Below are positions 24,044-35,259 of a DNA stretch of 64,000 nt, one piece after another. The notes beneath the pieces are model-generated. The model saw only the letters and a program-made list of their open reading frames with translations, had not been told where the DNA came from and made no database searches. The stretch is from assembly GCA_026419785.1 (NCBI GenBank), contig JAODTK010000445.1, positions 310,001 through 374,000 of the forward strand, read 5' to 3'. Position 1 is the first letter of the stretch. Each line of letters starts with the position of its first letter. This DNA is from Sclerodactyla briareus. Its lineage: Eukaryota > Echinodermata > Holothuroidea > Dendrochirotida > Sclerodactylidae. The position numbers and the translations under genes are program-made.

Positions 24044-24095
24044 GTATTTATATAGCGCTATACCTTTACCAAAATGTTCTACAGATATTATTCTG
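24044..24095 (-). repeat. SINE 3' tail fragment
   Basis: TATTTATATAGCGCTATACC followed by TTCTACAGATATT matches, on the minus strand, the 3' end of the SINE at 10289-10720 (TTATATAGCGCC..CGCTTACAGATATT). Only the tail is present. Confidence 0.5.
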
Positions 24096-24545
24096 ATGAC
24101 AGAGAACATAGGTTTGCCTCTGACAACCCCACAGAGTCAGGCATCAGCAGAGTTTATACCAAACCTCTCATTAACACAGATGACCTTGCTTAGAACAGGG
24201 GAAGTCTTTCATTCTTTGTAGTTATTAAAGTGAAATAAAGTACTTCTTCCGGTTTTAAACCACAACAAGAACATTTATTCATCATTTGCTCAATGTCTTG
24301 GGAACCCAACACTTGCTGCCATGAAACACAGCAGTGCAGCATACTGCGTAAAGAGCCACAAGGTTTGTGATGACAGGCTCTTACAAGTGAGGACACACCG
24401 GGGAACATTTGTTTGAGCTACTGTAGTAACTAGTATACAACACTCACATACACGTCATGACATCATGAAAAATCTTCAAATTAGTCGAAGAATAAAAAAC
24501 ACTTTTGCGATGCAACAGAACTCGCAAAAAGGAGACATTTCTTAC

Positions 24546-24702
24546 GTTCGAGTCTGCTTTTGGTGAACCTGACCCACTGGAGCCAGCAGATGATGAAGTT
24601 GACCTTCGGTTTCCTGCGGTCGAGTGTTCGGCAGCAAGTGTCACTCTGCGTGTCTATCTCAGCCCTCTTGTACAGTTTGTAGGATAGTAAAATATCCAGG
24701 CT
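24546..24702 (-). CDS. Candidate exon, minus-strand gene (unassigned)
   Basis: The acceptor TTTCCTATATATTTCCAG|AG lies at 24702/24703, with an alternative two bases later, and the donor is AAC|GTAAGA after 24546. The frame is open throughout: LDILLSYKLYKRAEID first, then RKPKVNFIICWLQWVR. With the second acceptor (start 24700) the preceding exon's two trailing bases complete a glycine codon, and the exon ends with one base that combines with the next exon's GT to give Arg. A second open frame over the 3' half reads as a Ser/Gly-rich linker (STSSSAGSSGSGSPK), so one indel may be hidden here. No family recognised. Confidence 0.4.
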
Positions 24703-24906
24703 CTGGAAATATATAGGAAAGAGCATCATTGAAGAGAGAGTATGGGGGACTAATATTCAAGGTATCAAGTTATACATTACTGCAACTCAGCAATTAGGTT
24801 GCACCACTCGACTGCAGCAGAGCTGACAGATAATTACCAATATATAGCAACAGTTACAGAGTACTGTAGCAGCAGAGGCCTGTATTGATCAAAGATGTCT
24901 ACATAC

Positions 24907-24975
24907 CCAAAGGTCATGTTAATCAACTTCTTATTGTAAGCTGAGAGGCTGTTGGTACTGCTCAGGACTGGGCTG
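24907..24975 (-). CDS. Candidate exon, minus-strand gene (unassigned)
   Basis: A 69-base exon bounded by TTGTTTCTACACAG|C and TTTGG|GTATGT on the minus strand. Only one of three frames is open, encoding SPVLSSTNSLSAYNKKL then INMTF. It ends with two bases of a codon, compatible with the exon at 24546-24700. Small size, strong splice sites and single open frame are typical of an internal exon. Function unknown. Confidence 0.45.
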
Positions 24976-25214
24976 CTGTGTAGAAACAATTAATAGTTTG
25001 AATATTCAAACTAGTGGTGCATCTTATTAGTGGTGCATTTTTTAGGCTGAGGGGAAATTTTGTGGAAGAAATAGACCAACAGGTTCATCTCCCAACAAAT
25101 TCTTCAAGGTCCTATACCTCTTGCTACAGCAATTTAATGTGCTGATTAAGGTTATTCCGAAACCTGAGAGCAACAATGAGGCGCCATAGCTCAAACGCAC
25201 AAATGTATGAAGGC

Positions 25215-25400
25215 AAATGTACAATTATGTGTTAAAAAGGTTAAAAATCAGGAGGCAAAGAAGGCAGTTCAAACATTGGCCTATTGTGTCCCTGTAATGA
25301 CCTTTGACCTCAATAGCCAAAGATGTCTTAGCAGTCAATAAACATTGCAATCGTTGATCAACATCCATCAAAGAATGACCAATTGAGAGAAAAAAGCAAT
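25215..25400. repeat. Dispersed repeat, GTCAATAAACA family
   Basis: Shares with 43241-43385 the order GGTACAATTWTGTG/ATGTACAATTATGTG, GGCCTATTGTG, CCTGTAA, GCC(A)AGAGG/AAGATGTC, CTTAGCAGTCA(A)TAAACATT. The segment TAATGACCTTTGACCT and the end CATCCATCAAAGAAT also match 49024-49110. Non-coding; family unknown. Confidence 0.6.
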
Positions 25401-26604
25401 TTCACATTCACATATATATAGATTTATATATATATGATACACCCCTCTCACACTGGAAATTTCCACCTGGGGCAACCAGTATAGGCTCCAGTAAATAGTG
25501 CCACCCCCAGAATATCATACCTTCCTACGTTGTGCCCCCCAATTGAACCCCCTAAGGATTTTTGCGCATTAAATAAATAATACTACAGAGAGAAGGTAAT
25601 CTGAAATTGTGCCACTGTGGCGGGTTCCATAAACCCTCACTGACCCCAGCTTGAGGAAACCTTCTCAACGACACTGCATACAGCTGGGTGTAAGGAGCAG
25701 ATGATAGCTGAGCATTGCAGTGTGGAGTGGAGGCAATATTTCACCAAGAGAGGGGGGCTAGGTTAGCATAAAACTTTGATTAAAAATAGTACCTTCCCAT
25801 AATCATATTGCAGCTCGTGGAGTTTTTTTCTCTCCATTATTGTAAACATGCAGTTTATAGATGTGATCCACAATTCCTCACTCGTGCATATGCATGCATG
25901 GCCCCACTGCATGTAACTGAGCTGATTAGAGGGGTGCTAAAGAGACGTGTTTACTGTATATGACAGATTAACAATCCTATTTTCCATAGTGCAGTAACAT
26001 TGCAGTATTGAGCTTGCAGGGGTTTTTTTTTTCATTTCTTCTTCCATTAGCAGGGATCACAGTACCCAGGGATTTAGCTAACGCTGGTCGGTGCTGTTGG
26101 TGGTAGCCGCACTCAGCTGAGCACCAGCACTCACGCATTCAGTCTTCCCCCACCAAGCACTGAAATTATGAATTCATCATTTTACCCCTTAAAACACAAG
26201 TTCAATTCATTATTTTCACCTATTAAACATTGACTGCATTTGTGAATCCAATTTCAGTCGGCACTAGAAATTTTGGCTAGCTACTCCCTTACAGTACCCA
26301 AGCTTGGTAATGACTTGTTAAACTAACTATGGGTGCAGTACTGAGTTGTCAAGAGAGGTGTAGTTTTGTATACAGAATCATAGACAGCCGTGGGCGTGGC
26401 TAAACGCTAGCATCTCCTGGGATGTTTACTCTGCAAGATATGTAATTGTGTCACCTGACTTGTCAGCAATCATGTCCCATTATTGACGGCAATGATGTTA
26501 ATTATCGAATCACTAACAGTCGAACTAAAATTGCACCCAGTATATATAAATGTACCTCAACTGTTCCTCTTCTGAAACCCAGTGTGCATTTCCTATGTCC
26601 CACG

Positions 26605-26642
26605 ATGGGGGGGGGTGGGGTGGGGGGGGGGGGGGGGGGGGT
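26605..26642. repeat. G-run (G-quadruplex-prone)
   Basis: Thirty-eight bases that are all G apart from two single T bases at 26616 and 26621. Frames through it on either strand are artefacts. Confidence 0.9.
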
Positions 26643-26682
26643 ACTTCCCATACAATTATGGCTATCATTTATAGTCTCAGCA

Positions 26683-26822
26683 TGAGACAATGGAGAGACA
26701 TGCCTTGTCCAATAGCACTGCAAGTTAAGAAGCCTTTTGAGCTCAATTCACTAAGTCAAACTTGCAATCTCTGAGCGTTATTTAGCCTGACTCTACCGAC
26801 TGAGCGCATCCACCTCTCTAGA
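26683..26822 (-). repeat. tRNA-derived SINE head fragment
   Basis: Minus-strand reading: GGTGGATGCGCTCAGTCGG with A box at 26796-26807, then GATTGCAAGTTTGACT (B-box position), then GCAGTGCTATTGGACAAGGC. The order and spacing match the head of the SINEs at 10720 and 45489. The body is lost or replaced by the G-run. Confidence 0.6.
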
Positions 26823-27335
26823 ATCAAGTCTGAGAGGAATGCCTCTCCTGGAAGTCTCTTCACAAGAAGAATTGTAAAACTCAAGAAGGATGTCCCATCA
26901 GGTTCACTTCATTGAGCTGAGATTTGAAAAAAAAATCCAAAACTGGGAACTTCAAACAAATTGAATCTGACTATCCCACCCCTGCGCATGAATACGGACT
27001 ATGACTGGTTAGTATTTTAGCTTTTTGTGCAGGCATTTCCATCCGTGATAGTTTAGTGACACGCATTCAACTTTCGCTTGGCCGATGGCATGGGTTAATT
27101 CGGTGCATATGACCAAATTTTACCTGACTGATCTGTTCCAAACGACAGGACTACATACCCCTCACATTCCTCAGGGCTGCAATAAAGAAGAAAAAATTGA
27201 AAATTTGAAAAGCCAATCAATACATTTCACCAGAGACTGTTATTTGGTCTACACAGACGAATACTGACATTTCAACATACAGTATTGCTGATTTTTCTTA
27301 TCCCTCCAGGTGAGAATACACGTAAATCTCCTTAC

Positions 27336-27730
27336 AAAGGTCTGTGGAATACATAGATAGCTCTTGAACTTTCTGTGAACTTTCATTCACATCAGAGTCA
27401 CCTTTCTCAAGTTTTGAGAATGTAAGTTATGCATTGACTATAGCATTTAACAGGGCTTTGTTTTTCCCCCCTTGACATTAATTAGTAGTTTTGTATCAAT
27501 ATGGGGTTGGAATTTCTCAATACCAGTCAGGAGGAACCATATTCTTCAAAGTTCAAGTCAGCGTTTAAATAGGCCGAGCACTTGTGTAGCAGTCTGGAAG
27601 GAATTGTAGAAAACCTGTATGCTGTCTTTAGTTTTGGTACAAACTGACTGCTATGCACTTCCTGAAGTGTTGTAGCAATATTGCTCATTCGAGGAGCATT
27701 TTGAGATGCGACACCAGCTATTTTGAACAC
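27336..27730 (-). CDS. Weak exon candidates
   Basis: A minus-strand stretch near 27405-27336 reads EKGDSDVNESSQKVQELSM with YSTDL before T|GTAAGG, and an open frame at 27730-27527 reads IAGVASQNAPRMSNIAT further on. Both look protein-like, but acceptors are poor and the frames are not linked. They may belong to the same minus-strand gene as the neighbouring candidates or be chance. Confidence 0.2.
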
Positions 27731-28066
27731 TGGATCAAGTCAATTCCTGTGATTGATCCACACGTGTCTCCCACTAACCTCTAACAAACTAATATATGGT
27801 TTTTTGTGCTCAGTATGTGTTGGTCCTGACTTCTAGCGTAATACAGACCAAGACTAGAGAATCGAAGGGTAATGTGTGATTATTACTACCCTAGCAGACA
27901 TAAGGCAGTAAAATACCTTTAGGCAAGCTGTGTGAAGCTTTAGGTTCAGCAATCTATGCCTCGATCATCGCCTTAGTTTAAGTAGCGGTGCCCAGCAAAC
28001 ATATTTTCTCCCAAATTATTGTTATTGTTTCACAACAAATTATTGTCATTGTAGTTTAAATCTTAC

Positions 28067-28162
28067 CATTAGGTATGCTTCATCGAATGAAAATATGGAG
28101 TGAGATAGACAGCGGTGTGGAGTTTTGTCTGTGGTTTATATTCCTCAGGAATAAGAGAGTCC
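28067..28162 (-). CDS. Candidate exon with in-frame stop near donor
   Basis: Minus strand: acceptor TATCATCTTTCGCAG|G at 28162/28163 and donor AATG|GTAAGA after 28067. The one frame that is mostly open reads DSLIPEEYKPQTKLHTAV then YLTPYFHSMKHT and meets TAA five bases before the donor. It is either a terminal exon (real stop), a sequence error, or a pseudo-exon. Confidence 0.3.
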
Positions 28163-28661
28163 CTGCGAAAGATGATACATGTTCATGAATGTATGAAACA
28201 GTCCAAAACACAAATTTACATTTAAAAGCTATGATTATTCATTAGAAGCAGTGATATGGATCACCACACCAGAATTCTTTCATTAGATATTTTACTAGAA
28301 CAATTGGTGCCTGATATTTAATGCATGCCAGCATGAAGCTATAGGGATGCATACTGCACTCTCTGAGGTTTACAAAATAAAAACATGACGAGTTCAAAGA
28401 AATAAACATGAAATTTGTATCCTACAAAATTACAAAGAAGAATTTGCTGTATAAAAATGAATATTCACAACTTCAAATCACAACAACCAGAAATCCACAG
28501 ACCAGAGGGTACTGTGGAGATATTTCAGCAGAAAAATAACGATGGAAACCCGACACTGTATATAGTAGGCCAATAAAGTTTTGCCGAAATAGGCAACATA
28601 CTGTATGACTGAAGTATATTGAAGATGCTTGCAGGGTATAGCGATCTTGGGAGTTACTCAC

Positions 28662-28766
28662 CAGGTCAATGCCTCCAAAAAAAAACCATGTACAGCACTC
28701 GTGTCTCATGACAATGAACTCTTGTATTTTTCTCATGTGTATTCGTAGCGATCTGCTGATTTGTGA
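28662..28766 (-). CDS. Candidate exon ending at strong donor
   Basis: Minus strand: the frame SQISRSLRIHMRKIQEFIVM then RHECCTW reaches GACCTG|GTGAGT, a near-consensus 5' splice site (28662/28661). A run of nine T lies in the frame, so length errors are likely. The upstream acceptor is weak. No domain recognised. Confidence 0.3.
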
Positions 28767-29398
28767 CTACCAGACTGTTAGCAATGCCTGCCCCAGATAT
28801 GAATATATTATTAGAGGCAATAGTATATCTGATGGTCAACTCGTGATAAGAAAGACGTCATTAGTCAGTTGACTGCGGTGACCAAATTGAATGAATCGGT
28901 CAAAACCCAAAAGCGAAGATTTGCACATGACGAATACTGGAGAACATTTGAAGCAAATATATATGTGACATCAGAGGAATCCATTTATCATGGAAATCGC
29001 GTTGGTCAAAGATCACCAATTGGGCAATATACGACACTTGCTGGGCAGGAACAGCAATGAAAACAAGCACGGAAGTACCAGACTTTTCTGTAATAATACT
29101 GTATATCCACTAAGAGACAAACTCAGCATTTTGATGCACCTGAGGCAGGAAGCTTTCTTTCCTTGCTTAACTCCACCAGATGCTAAATGGGGACCTGTGA
29201 GGAGTTGAGTACAAGCCACTGCATACCTGGATTGTCAGTAGTGGGGCTTGTTACCTATGCGTCAGAAGACCATAGACATGTCAAAGATGTAATGGGGGGG
29301 GGGGGGCTAATATGTAGGTATCCCAGAAATATATATATTATACCGGTAGTTCAATGCTAGGTTAAATTAAAGAGCCCAATGAGTAAAAACACAATTAC

Positions 29399-29491
29399 AA
29401 TATTGTAACTCATATCTTCTAGGAATCTGTGATTCCTCAGGTAGTTCCTGAGTCCGGCGTCAAACATTCTCTCAGTGACCATCTTCAAAGC
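29399..29491 (-). CDS. Candidate exon, minus-strand gene (unassigned)
   Basis: Minus strand: acceptor ATCTCTTCTGTATATCCTCCTCAG|G and donor ATT|GTAATT bound exactly 93 bases (31 codons) reading ALKMVTERMFDAGLRNYL then RNHRFLEDMSYNI. The pyrimidine-rich acceptor and highly protein-like text make this one of the best exon candidates. The phrase F-D-A-G-L-R-N-Y-L resembles the helical C-terminal side of M1 aminopeptidase catalytic domains (x-F-x-x-G-L-x-x-Y-L), but the rest does not fit well and I do not assign a function. Confidence 0.45.
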
Positions 29492-29499
29492 CTGAGGAG

Positions 29500-32400
29500 G
29501 ATATACAGAAGAGATAGTACATAATAGTGATCTGAGTTACAGTGTGCTTGTGTATGAGAGAGTATGCTAGACTTACTCTGTACAGCGTGAACGCTAGTCA
29601 GAATGTAGGTCCCAGTCATCTGTGTGTTTTAGACTTCTACATGAAATCTATTAAAGGACTGACTGTTACTCGAAAAAATCAATACAACCAGTGAACCAGG
29701 GTAGGTATTGTAATTGTCACAAATTTGGGTTCAAATAAAGGGCCTAAAGAGAGTAAATTAGCATCTAGCTATTGTCTTAGTATTTTATGAATGTCATTTT
29801 TGCCATAACTTGAGAATGCCTAATGTTTTCCTCATTCAATTACAATATTAGTTTTCTTTTTCTTGCAAAGCTCTTTTAAACGAGTTGGCAGATAATCCAG
29901 ACTTGTGAACATATAATTTTGCGCATTGGCCCTCCTACTTCAGACAATATTGACAACTTTTGTGGTTGATAATTTCAAATACCGACATAAACGTGGTACG
30001 TTGGATAAGATTAATCACTAATAGTGTGGCCCTCAAAGTAGCTGTGATAACAGAGCACACCCAATCTGACTAGTGACTACATTACAACATTGACAACTTG
30101 CACTTGATGTCCGCGCTACTCGAGTGATTATTACATAGGAGATGATTGAAGGCACGGTAGAAAATGTTCCCCTAAACTCCAATCTCAAACTCCTTCAGTA
30201 GATGATTGGAAAGCTATATTTAGTACTGTTATTAATTGAGTTGACAGTGGGGAAAACCTTCCTAAATAGCCGTGTGAAAATGAAACTATAAAGAGTTGAG
30301 GAGACATTCAGGAATGTGGGATTTTATTACCCCGCAGTTGACCATTTTCTTTGCTTTATTTTAGCCTTTTCCAATGAGTTCTCATCATAAACATAGTGCG
30401 AGAATTTTCGACCTTCACAGTTAAAATTTGTTTTATTCTGCCTTTTCAAGAGCAAATTCATTTTTATTTGATGTTAATTTTTACTGCCATATACATGGCC
30501 AGCAGCCTAATCATACCATAACCTATTGGAACTGCTGAAAATCTGTAGGTTGCCACGTTAGGGAATGTGCCTCAACTAACAATATAGTGCCACAATAGAT
30601 AATCGTTTAAGAACATCAAGTTCCGATTGATGGAGCTATAAAATAAGCCAAAGTTTCACTCTTTTTCACCTGTTCTGACCAGTGTCTAAACTCTTAGGCC
30701 ACACATAATAATAATTGTTAAAGAGAAAGCTTAGCCAGTCAGCCTTATTTATGGGGTTGATACATGTAATGTGCAGGAGGAGAACCAATTAGCCTACCTG
30801 TAATAAATAACAGTCACGTCTACAAATTTGATCAGTATTGTTTTTGAATTGATTATACCAGCGATTAATGGATTAATCGTTAGGGCACAGCCCCTAGTAC
30901 GGAAAACAGGATAGTCCGTAACCAGGAAACTGTGAGTTTGTGCATCAGAACACATGGTTAGGTTGTGACGCATACGCACAAAAGGAGGACTGGGAAAGAC
31001 TTTTGCTAGCTCACCGCCCAATGCTGCGCACCCCCCCCCCCCCCCCCTTTTAAATCCTTTATAAGGCCTGCCAAGGCTAGTTGGAACAACAAGCTCAGTA
31101 GTAATTAGGCCTACTAAGTCAGCCACAGTGCCACTCCCATAGACCATATCGCAAATATTTCGCGTAGGGCACTTAGGGGAGGATGTTTTATTGCCGCCAA
31201 AAAGTGCAATGTACATTCTGATATGGGAGAAAAACATTTTTTTATTGTGCTTTATAACTGATATTATCACTCGCAGAAATTGAATATGTTGAAGACATTT
31301 TTCGATATCTGCCCTCTGGGAATTCCAAATCACCAATGCTTCCAGCACAGAAATATTTGATAGGCCTAAGATTGGAAGGCCTACAGGACGTCAAATGATC
31401 TGTTGGCTTCATACTTCATAAGGAACACTCTGTTTCTTGAGTACGGTAACACCAACCTTATGAGTGAATGGACCACTTGGGTGTGCGACCAGAACGCGGC
31501 AAATAGGCAACGCACCCAGCACCAAAAAAATTGGTCATTATTTTTCAGTAATTGGATATACTGGATAATGCCCAAATATAGCGTCACGCTGTGAAAACCA
31601 ATTATATATTGTCTGTCACAAAATAGCCCTCTATTTGCACATTGCACGCTAAACCGTAACATATCCAAACACTAAACTACACAGAAATCGGATGCAGAAT
31701 GCCGGCATCTCAGACTTATCTAGTACATCCCTGGTGAACATGTATCTCGATGTGATATCGGTAGTGAGTGCCTAACTTTCCAATGGGGTTCTCAAAAACG
31801 CCCTCTATGTCTTTGCGATAGGCGTTGGTCCCCGATAAAAGGATATGGACTATCATTCGTGTGGGCCTACAATTCTATCACGACTACCAAGTGATGATTT
31901 TTACGGTCACATCGTCCGAGACGACTAAATTCGGAACGGACAACCAGTTTTGACATGACGGTTGTCCTGGGAATACCACTTTTTTATTTACAATTTAGAC
32001 TTTCAAGGAAATTTGTTCTCATCGTTGCTAAAAAATATCAGTGCGAGTATTTCATTTTATTTGCGGTATTTTCCCACCAAATACCACCACCTGAAACTCT
32101 GTCAGATCACGGGACTCAACTCAATGTCGCGCAAAGAGCACCAGCTCGCGGGCAGACCTAATTGCGATCAGACAGACTTATGCTGAGTTCAGTAGCCATC
32201 AAGCTGTGGAACAGCTCTCCGCAGAAGCGCGCCTTTCAGAGAGCCCTAACGCCTAGCAGTGGTTATGCTAAGGTGCGGGATTGCTCGATCGGGGCACACA
32301 AACACAAAATCCCGCACAAAAATAACTTAGTGAAGGAAAGTCCAGCACGGTTTCCACAACAGAATAGCAACAGTTTACACTGTTTTTAACATCACGACGA

Positions 32401-33030
32401 TCTCGGTACTTAAGGCACAATGTATGCATACTAAGTCTTGGTTTCAGACTCGGAACACTGAGGACATGCGAGAAAACACTATTTTTTATCGAATTCGATA
32501 ACTGGTGATTTTGGTAGAGACTGGTGATGCAACATGATAGTTAACCATGGAATTGGACCAAATTCACTGTAAAATAACTTTAAATCTGCAGTCTGAAAAC
32601 ATTTAAACAATATAATAATGAAAGGATGTAGGGGGTTGATACAAACACATTAACAAAAGATGAATCGGGTATCCGCAAGGTGTCCTCCAGATAGTCACTT
32701 TTTTGTTTTGTTATTGCCTTCCAGAGCAGCTTAATACGACAGTGACAGAAGACGAGAAGTATTCAATAATGCACCCTGTTTTTCTTTTGGCCGAAATCAA
32801 TTCGACACATATTCGTCCATTAGGCCAAATAAAAAAAAAACAGTTTCTCGTCCCCGCCCGCCGGCTTTTTTTCGCCCGATGTTTTTTTTGTTTTTTGTTT
32901 TCAAATATGCCAAAAATAAATTTTTTAATTCCAAATTGCTAGCCTGACAGCAACCACCAATCCTCCCGCTAGTCTTCAGGGGTGATCAGAATGTTGTTTT
33001 GACATTGGCAGTATTTCGTACTCTCTGCAG
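29500..33030. other. Unannotated stretch, with a small LINE relic
   Basis: No convincing exon. A 184-codon minus-strand frame at 30794-31348 runs through a C/G homopolymer at 31030-31047 and has no domain. A 95-codon minus frame at 31381-31668 is also unassigned. A G-run lies at 29294-29306 just upstream of this block. The LINE relic at 32090-32260 is listed separately. Confidence 0.4.
32090..32260 (+). pseudogene. Possible LINE ORF2 C-terminal relic
   Basis: The frame beginning at 32162 reads RSDRLMLSSVAIKLWNSSPQ, which fits the LINE C-terminal pattern R-x(4,6)-S-F-x-x-x-A-I-x-L-W-N-S-L-P. Only this short piece is recognisable and frames break on both sides. Confidence 0.45.
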
Positions 33031-33041
33031 CAGCAATGACC

Positions 33042-33113
33042 AAAAAAAAAAAAAAAAATGCCCTTCACCCCAAATGCTGGATAAGTTCGACGAGAAACCT
33101 TTTTTTTTTTTTT
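33042..33113. repeat. Inverted A17 / T14 pair
   Basis: A run of 17 A (33042-33058) is followed 41 bases later by a run of 14 T (33100-33113), which could pair as a hairpin. Another A-run lies near 33200. Frames here are homopolymer artefacts. Confidence 0.8.
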
Positions 33114-33341
33114 ACTTGGCCTTATGGAACATGTCCCATATCATTATATCTCTTTGGCATCAACCAAAATACAACACTGGTTGTCCAAAGTAACAACAGG
33201 AAAAAAAAAACAAAATCGATGGCCAGTCCTAAGTATGTTTGAAGATGTCATGGGTGTTGTAATGTTAGAGTACTGCGTTAAGGGCTGGTTACACTTGTGC
33301 GATACAATATGATACGATACGATACGATAACTTTATCGGAG

Positions 33342-34760
33342 GGAGTGTTCACACTGTGAGATAAAAAGTCGGACAATAATTTTATCGAGCGTCTCGGCGC
33401 CTAACATAACGCAGAAAGTAGGGGATTCGGTTGAGAGAACCACAAGTTTTTCCCTCTTTGCGCTTCAGGCGGGGAATAGCTTGTCGGCAGAGTTTTTGAG
33501 TACAATAATTGTAATTTCGAAAGCACTTTGAAGCTTGTGTCTTTCTCAGCACTTGTAGGAGGCGTGGAGAAGGTAATGACGATCACGAATCGACAGCTGA
33601 CCCCACCATCCCCGCCTACCCTTTGTTAGACACCAGTCTTAATTAGCATTGGTATACAATAATACGCGAAGTGAGGTAGCCACGAAGAATAAGTCAATTG
33701 AGTCAATTCAGCCACTTTGAGCTGAAAATTTGAGCTTGGTTACTCTGCTCAGAAATGCTGGGTAAAAAACTGCCTACGCTCCACCTGTGTACCATACTAC
33801 TTTCTTCACTGATCACCCAGACATAAGGCCTAATTAACTTGGCGTGAAATCGACATTATCCCCCCACCCCTATACTTACTTCTGTTGCACCTCTTTCCGT
33901 TTTTATTCCCACCTCTTTCTTCACATGAGGGTAGGGTGAAGTTTCCGTCATACGTCAGGCTGTGAATCGAGAACCTCTGGAACCCCCCACCCTTCTTCTC
34001 CTCAAACAGCCACAACACCCTCCCCCCACCCTTACCCAACACACTATCTCCTGCCTTTGCATGTCACATGGAACTTTCGTGGGCGCCTGCGTCACATGAC
34101 CATCCCCTTACTCACGGTCACGCTACCGTCGTATATTGGGAGGGCTTCATGGATTCAAACTGAAATACTGTTTCCGTAGTGCCCGGCATGCGGCAAATAG
34201 GGCCAGAAACTCATTCAGAGCCATGTCCTTCCCCGGATACGTCACTACCCAAACATTACCAAAACCCCTATTTATCACTACACCCCACTTTTCCCCGCTA
34301 AACTTCCTCCCCAAAGGATCATGGGTCCTAGATACGTGCTAACACGTAGGTCACAATAGCCAAAAATCACGCACAGCCTGCCACACAGACATTACTGGTT
34401 GTAAATCTCTGTACAGACTCAATTGGACTTAGCCTAGTCCCTATTCGTTTTTCAAAGAAACTTTTCACAACACTCTTTATGTACCTATCTGTTTCTTCTT
34501 TCAGTTCACTAACAGCTGAAATGTTTTTATCTATTTTTCACTGTGCCTAATTTTGCAACACGCGCCGTACAAAAAGTGAGAACCGAAATTAAAAGTTTAG
34601 GCTACGCCCTTCAGTTCTTCGCAGAATTGTGCACAGTTTATCACTGCATTGCGCACTTTATCGCATCCGATAAATTTATCGACGATAAAAGTTGAAATTT
34701 TCAACTCGACGTCCGATAAAATTATCGTATCGTATCGAATCGCACAGGTGTGAACACTCC
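33342..34760. mobile_element. Nested related transposon copy
   Basis: Inside the larger element, GGAGTGTTCACACTGTGAGA (33341 onward, followed by AATAATTTTATCG) faces the inverted end CGCACAGGTGTGAACACTCC at 34741-34760, which is preceded by CCGATAAAATTATCGTATCG. The ends share the GTTCACAC..TATCG architecture with the outer element but differ in the first bases. The inner left end directly abuts the outer left inverted repeat. Interior has no long frame. Confidence 0.6.
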
Positions 34761-35025
34761 TATTCAGATTCGCCGTTACGTCGCGCGTGTACTCACAGTG
34801 AACCTAGCCTAGGCCTATGTTATTCGTTACACTTAAGGTCTTAGGCTATCCTAAGCTGTTTTGAAGTCGAATTAGGCTTACCTCTCTTTTTTCCTAGTGT
34901 TCGTATTGCATTTTTTTGGGGGGGGGGGGGGCACAGGTACAAGATATCGATGAAATGTTTCACCTTCGTGCCGACTGAAAGGAAATGGTACATGTAAGCC
35001 TAGCCTAGGCTATCTGAAAGTTCTA

Positions 35026-35158
35026 TACGCGCTGTCAAGAAAACCTGTCCCATTGACTTTGGTCCGGTTCAGCTCTTCTCGTTACACCTACTGACGTCAG
35101 AAGGTGTATTTCGCTATTGGTGAACGTAAGGCATTTTGCCGTATCTACGGATCAGTTG
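35026..35158 (+). repeat. Dispersed repeat shared with 48225-48352
   Basis: Colinear match to 48225-48352: GCTGTCAAGAAA, CCATTGACTTTGG, GTTCAGCTCT, CTGACGTCA, TTTCGCTATT, GTAAGGCATTTTGCC and GTATCTACGG here, with close variants there. It lies between the inner and outer right ends of the nested transposon, so it belongs to the outer element or was carried into it. Confidence 0.65.
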
Positions 35159-35259
35159 AATGGAAAATAACAATTTTTAACTCTGACATCCGATAATTTT
35201 ATCGTATCGTATCGTAATCATATCGTATCGTATCGCACAAGTGTTAACAGCCCTTCCCG

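Larger units (their letters stand above)
33280..35255. mobile_element. DNA transposon with GATACGATA-rich inverted ends
   Basis: The left end reads AAGGGCTGGTTACACTTGTG then CGATAC and a run of ATACG units up to CTTTATCGG (33280-33339). The reverse complement of the right end (35255 downward) reads AAGGGCTGTTAACACTTGTG then the same ATACG series up to AAATTATCGG. The inverted repeats are about 60 bp with small indels. No target duplication or transposase frame is evident, so it is a non-autonomous or decayed element. A second element with related ends lies inside (33342-34760). Superfamily not assigned. Confidence 0.8.

Noticed and set aside
29399-29491. Assignment to an M1 aminopeptidase
   Set aside because: Only a short F-x-x-G-L-x-x-Y-L resemblance; no HExxH zinc site or GAMEN motif is found in neighbouring candidate exons.
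30794-31348. 184-codon minus-strand frame, the longest in the window
   Set aside because: It crosses an 18-base C/G run, has no recognisable domain and no convincing splice sites; a second frame over its 5' part is equally open.
33280-33283. piggyBac-type TTAA target at the GATA-end transposon
   Set aside because: TTAA occurs at the left end only; the right flank reads TTCC, so no TTAA duplication is present.
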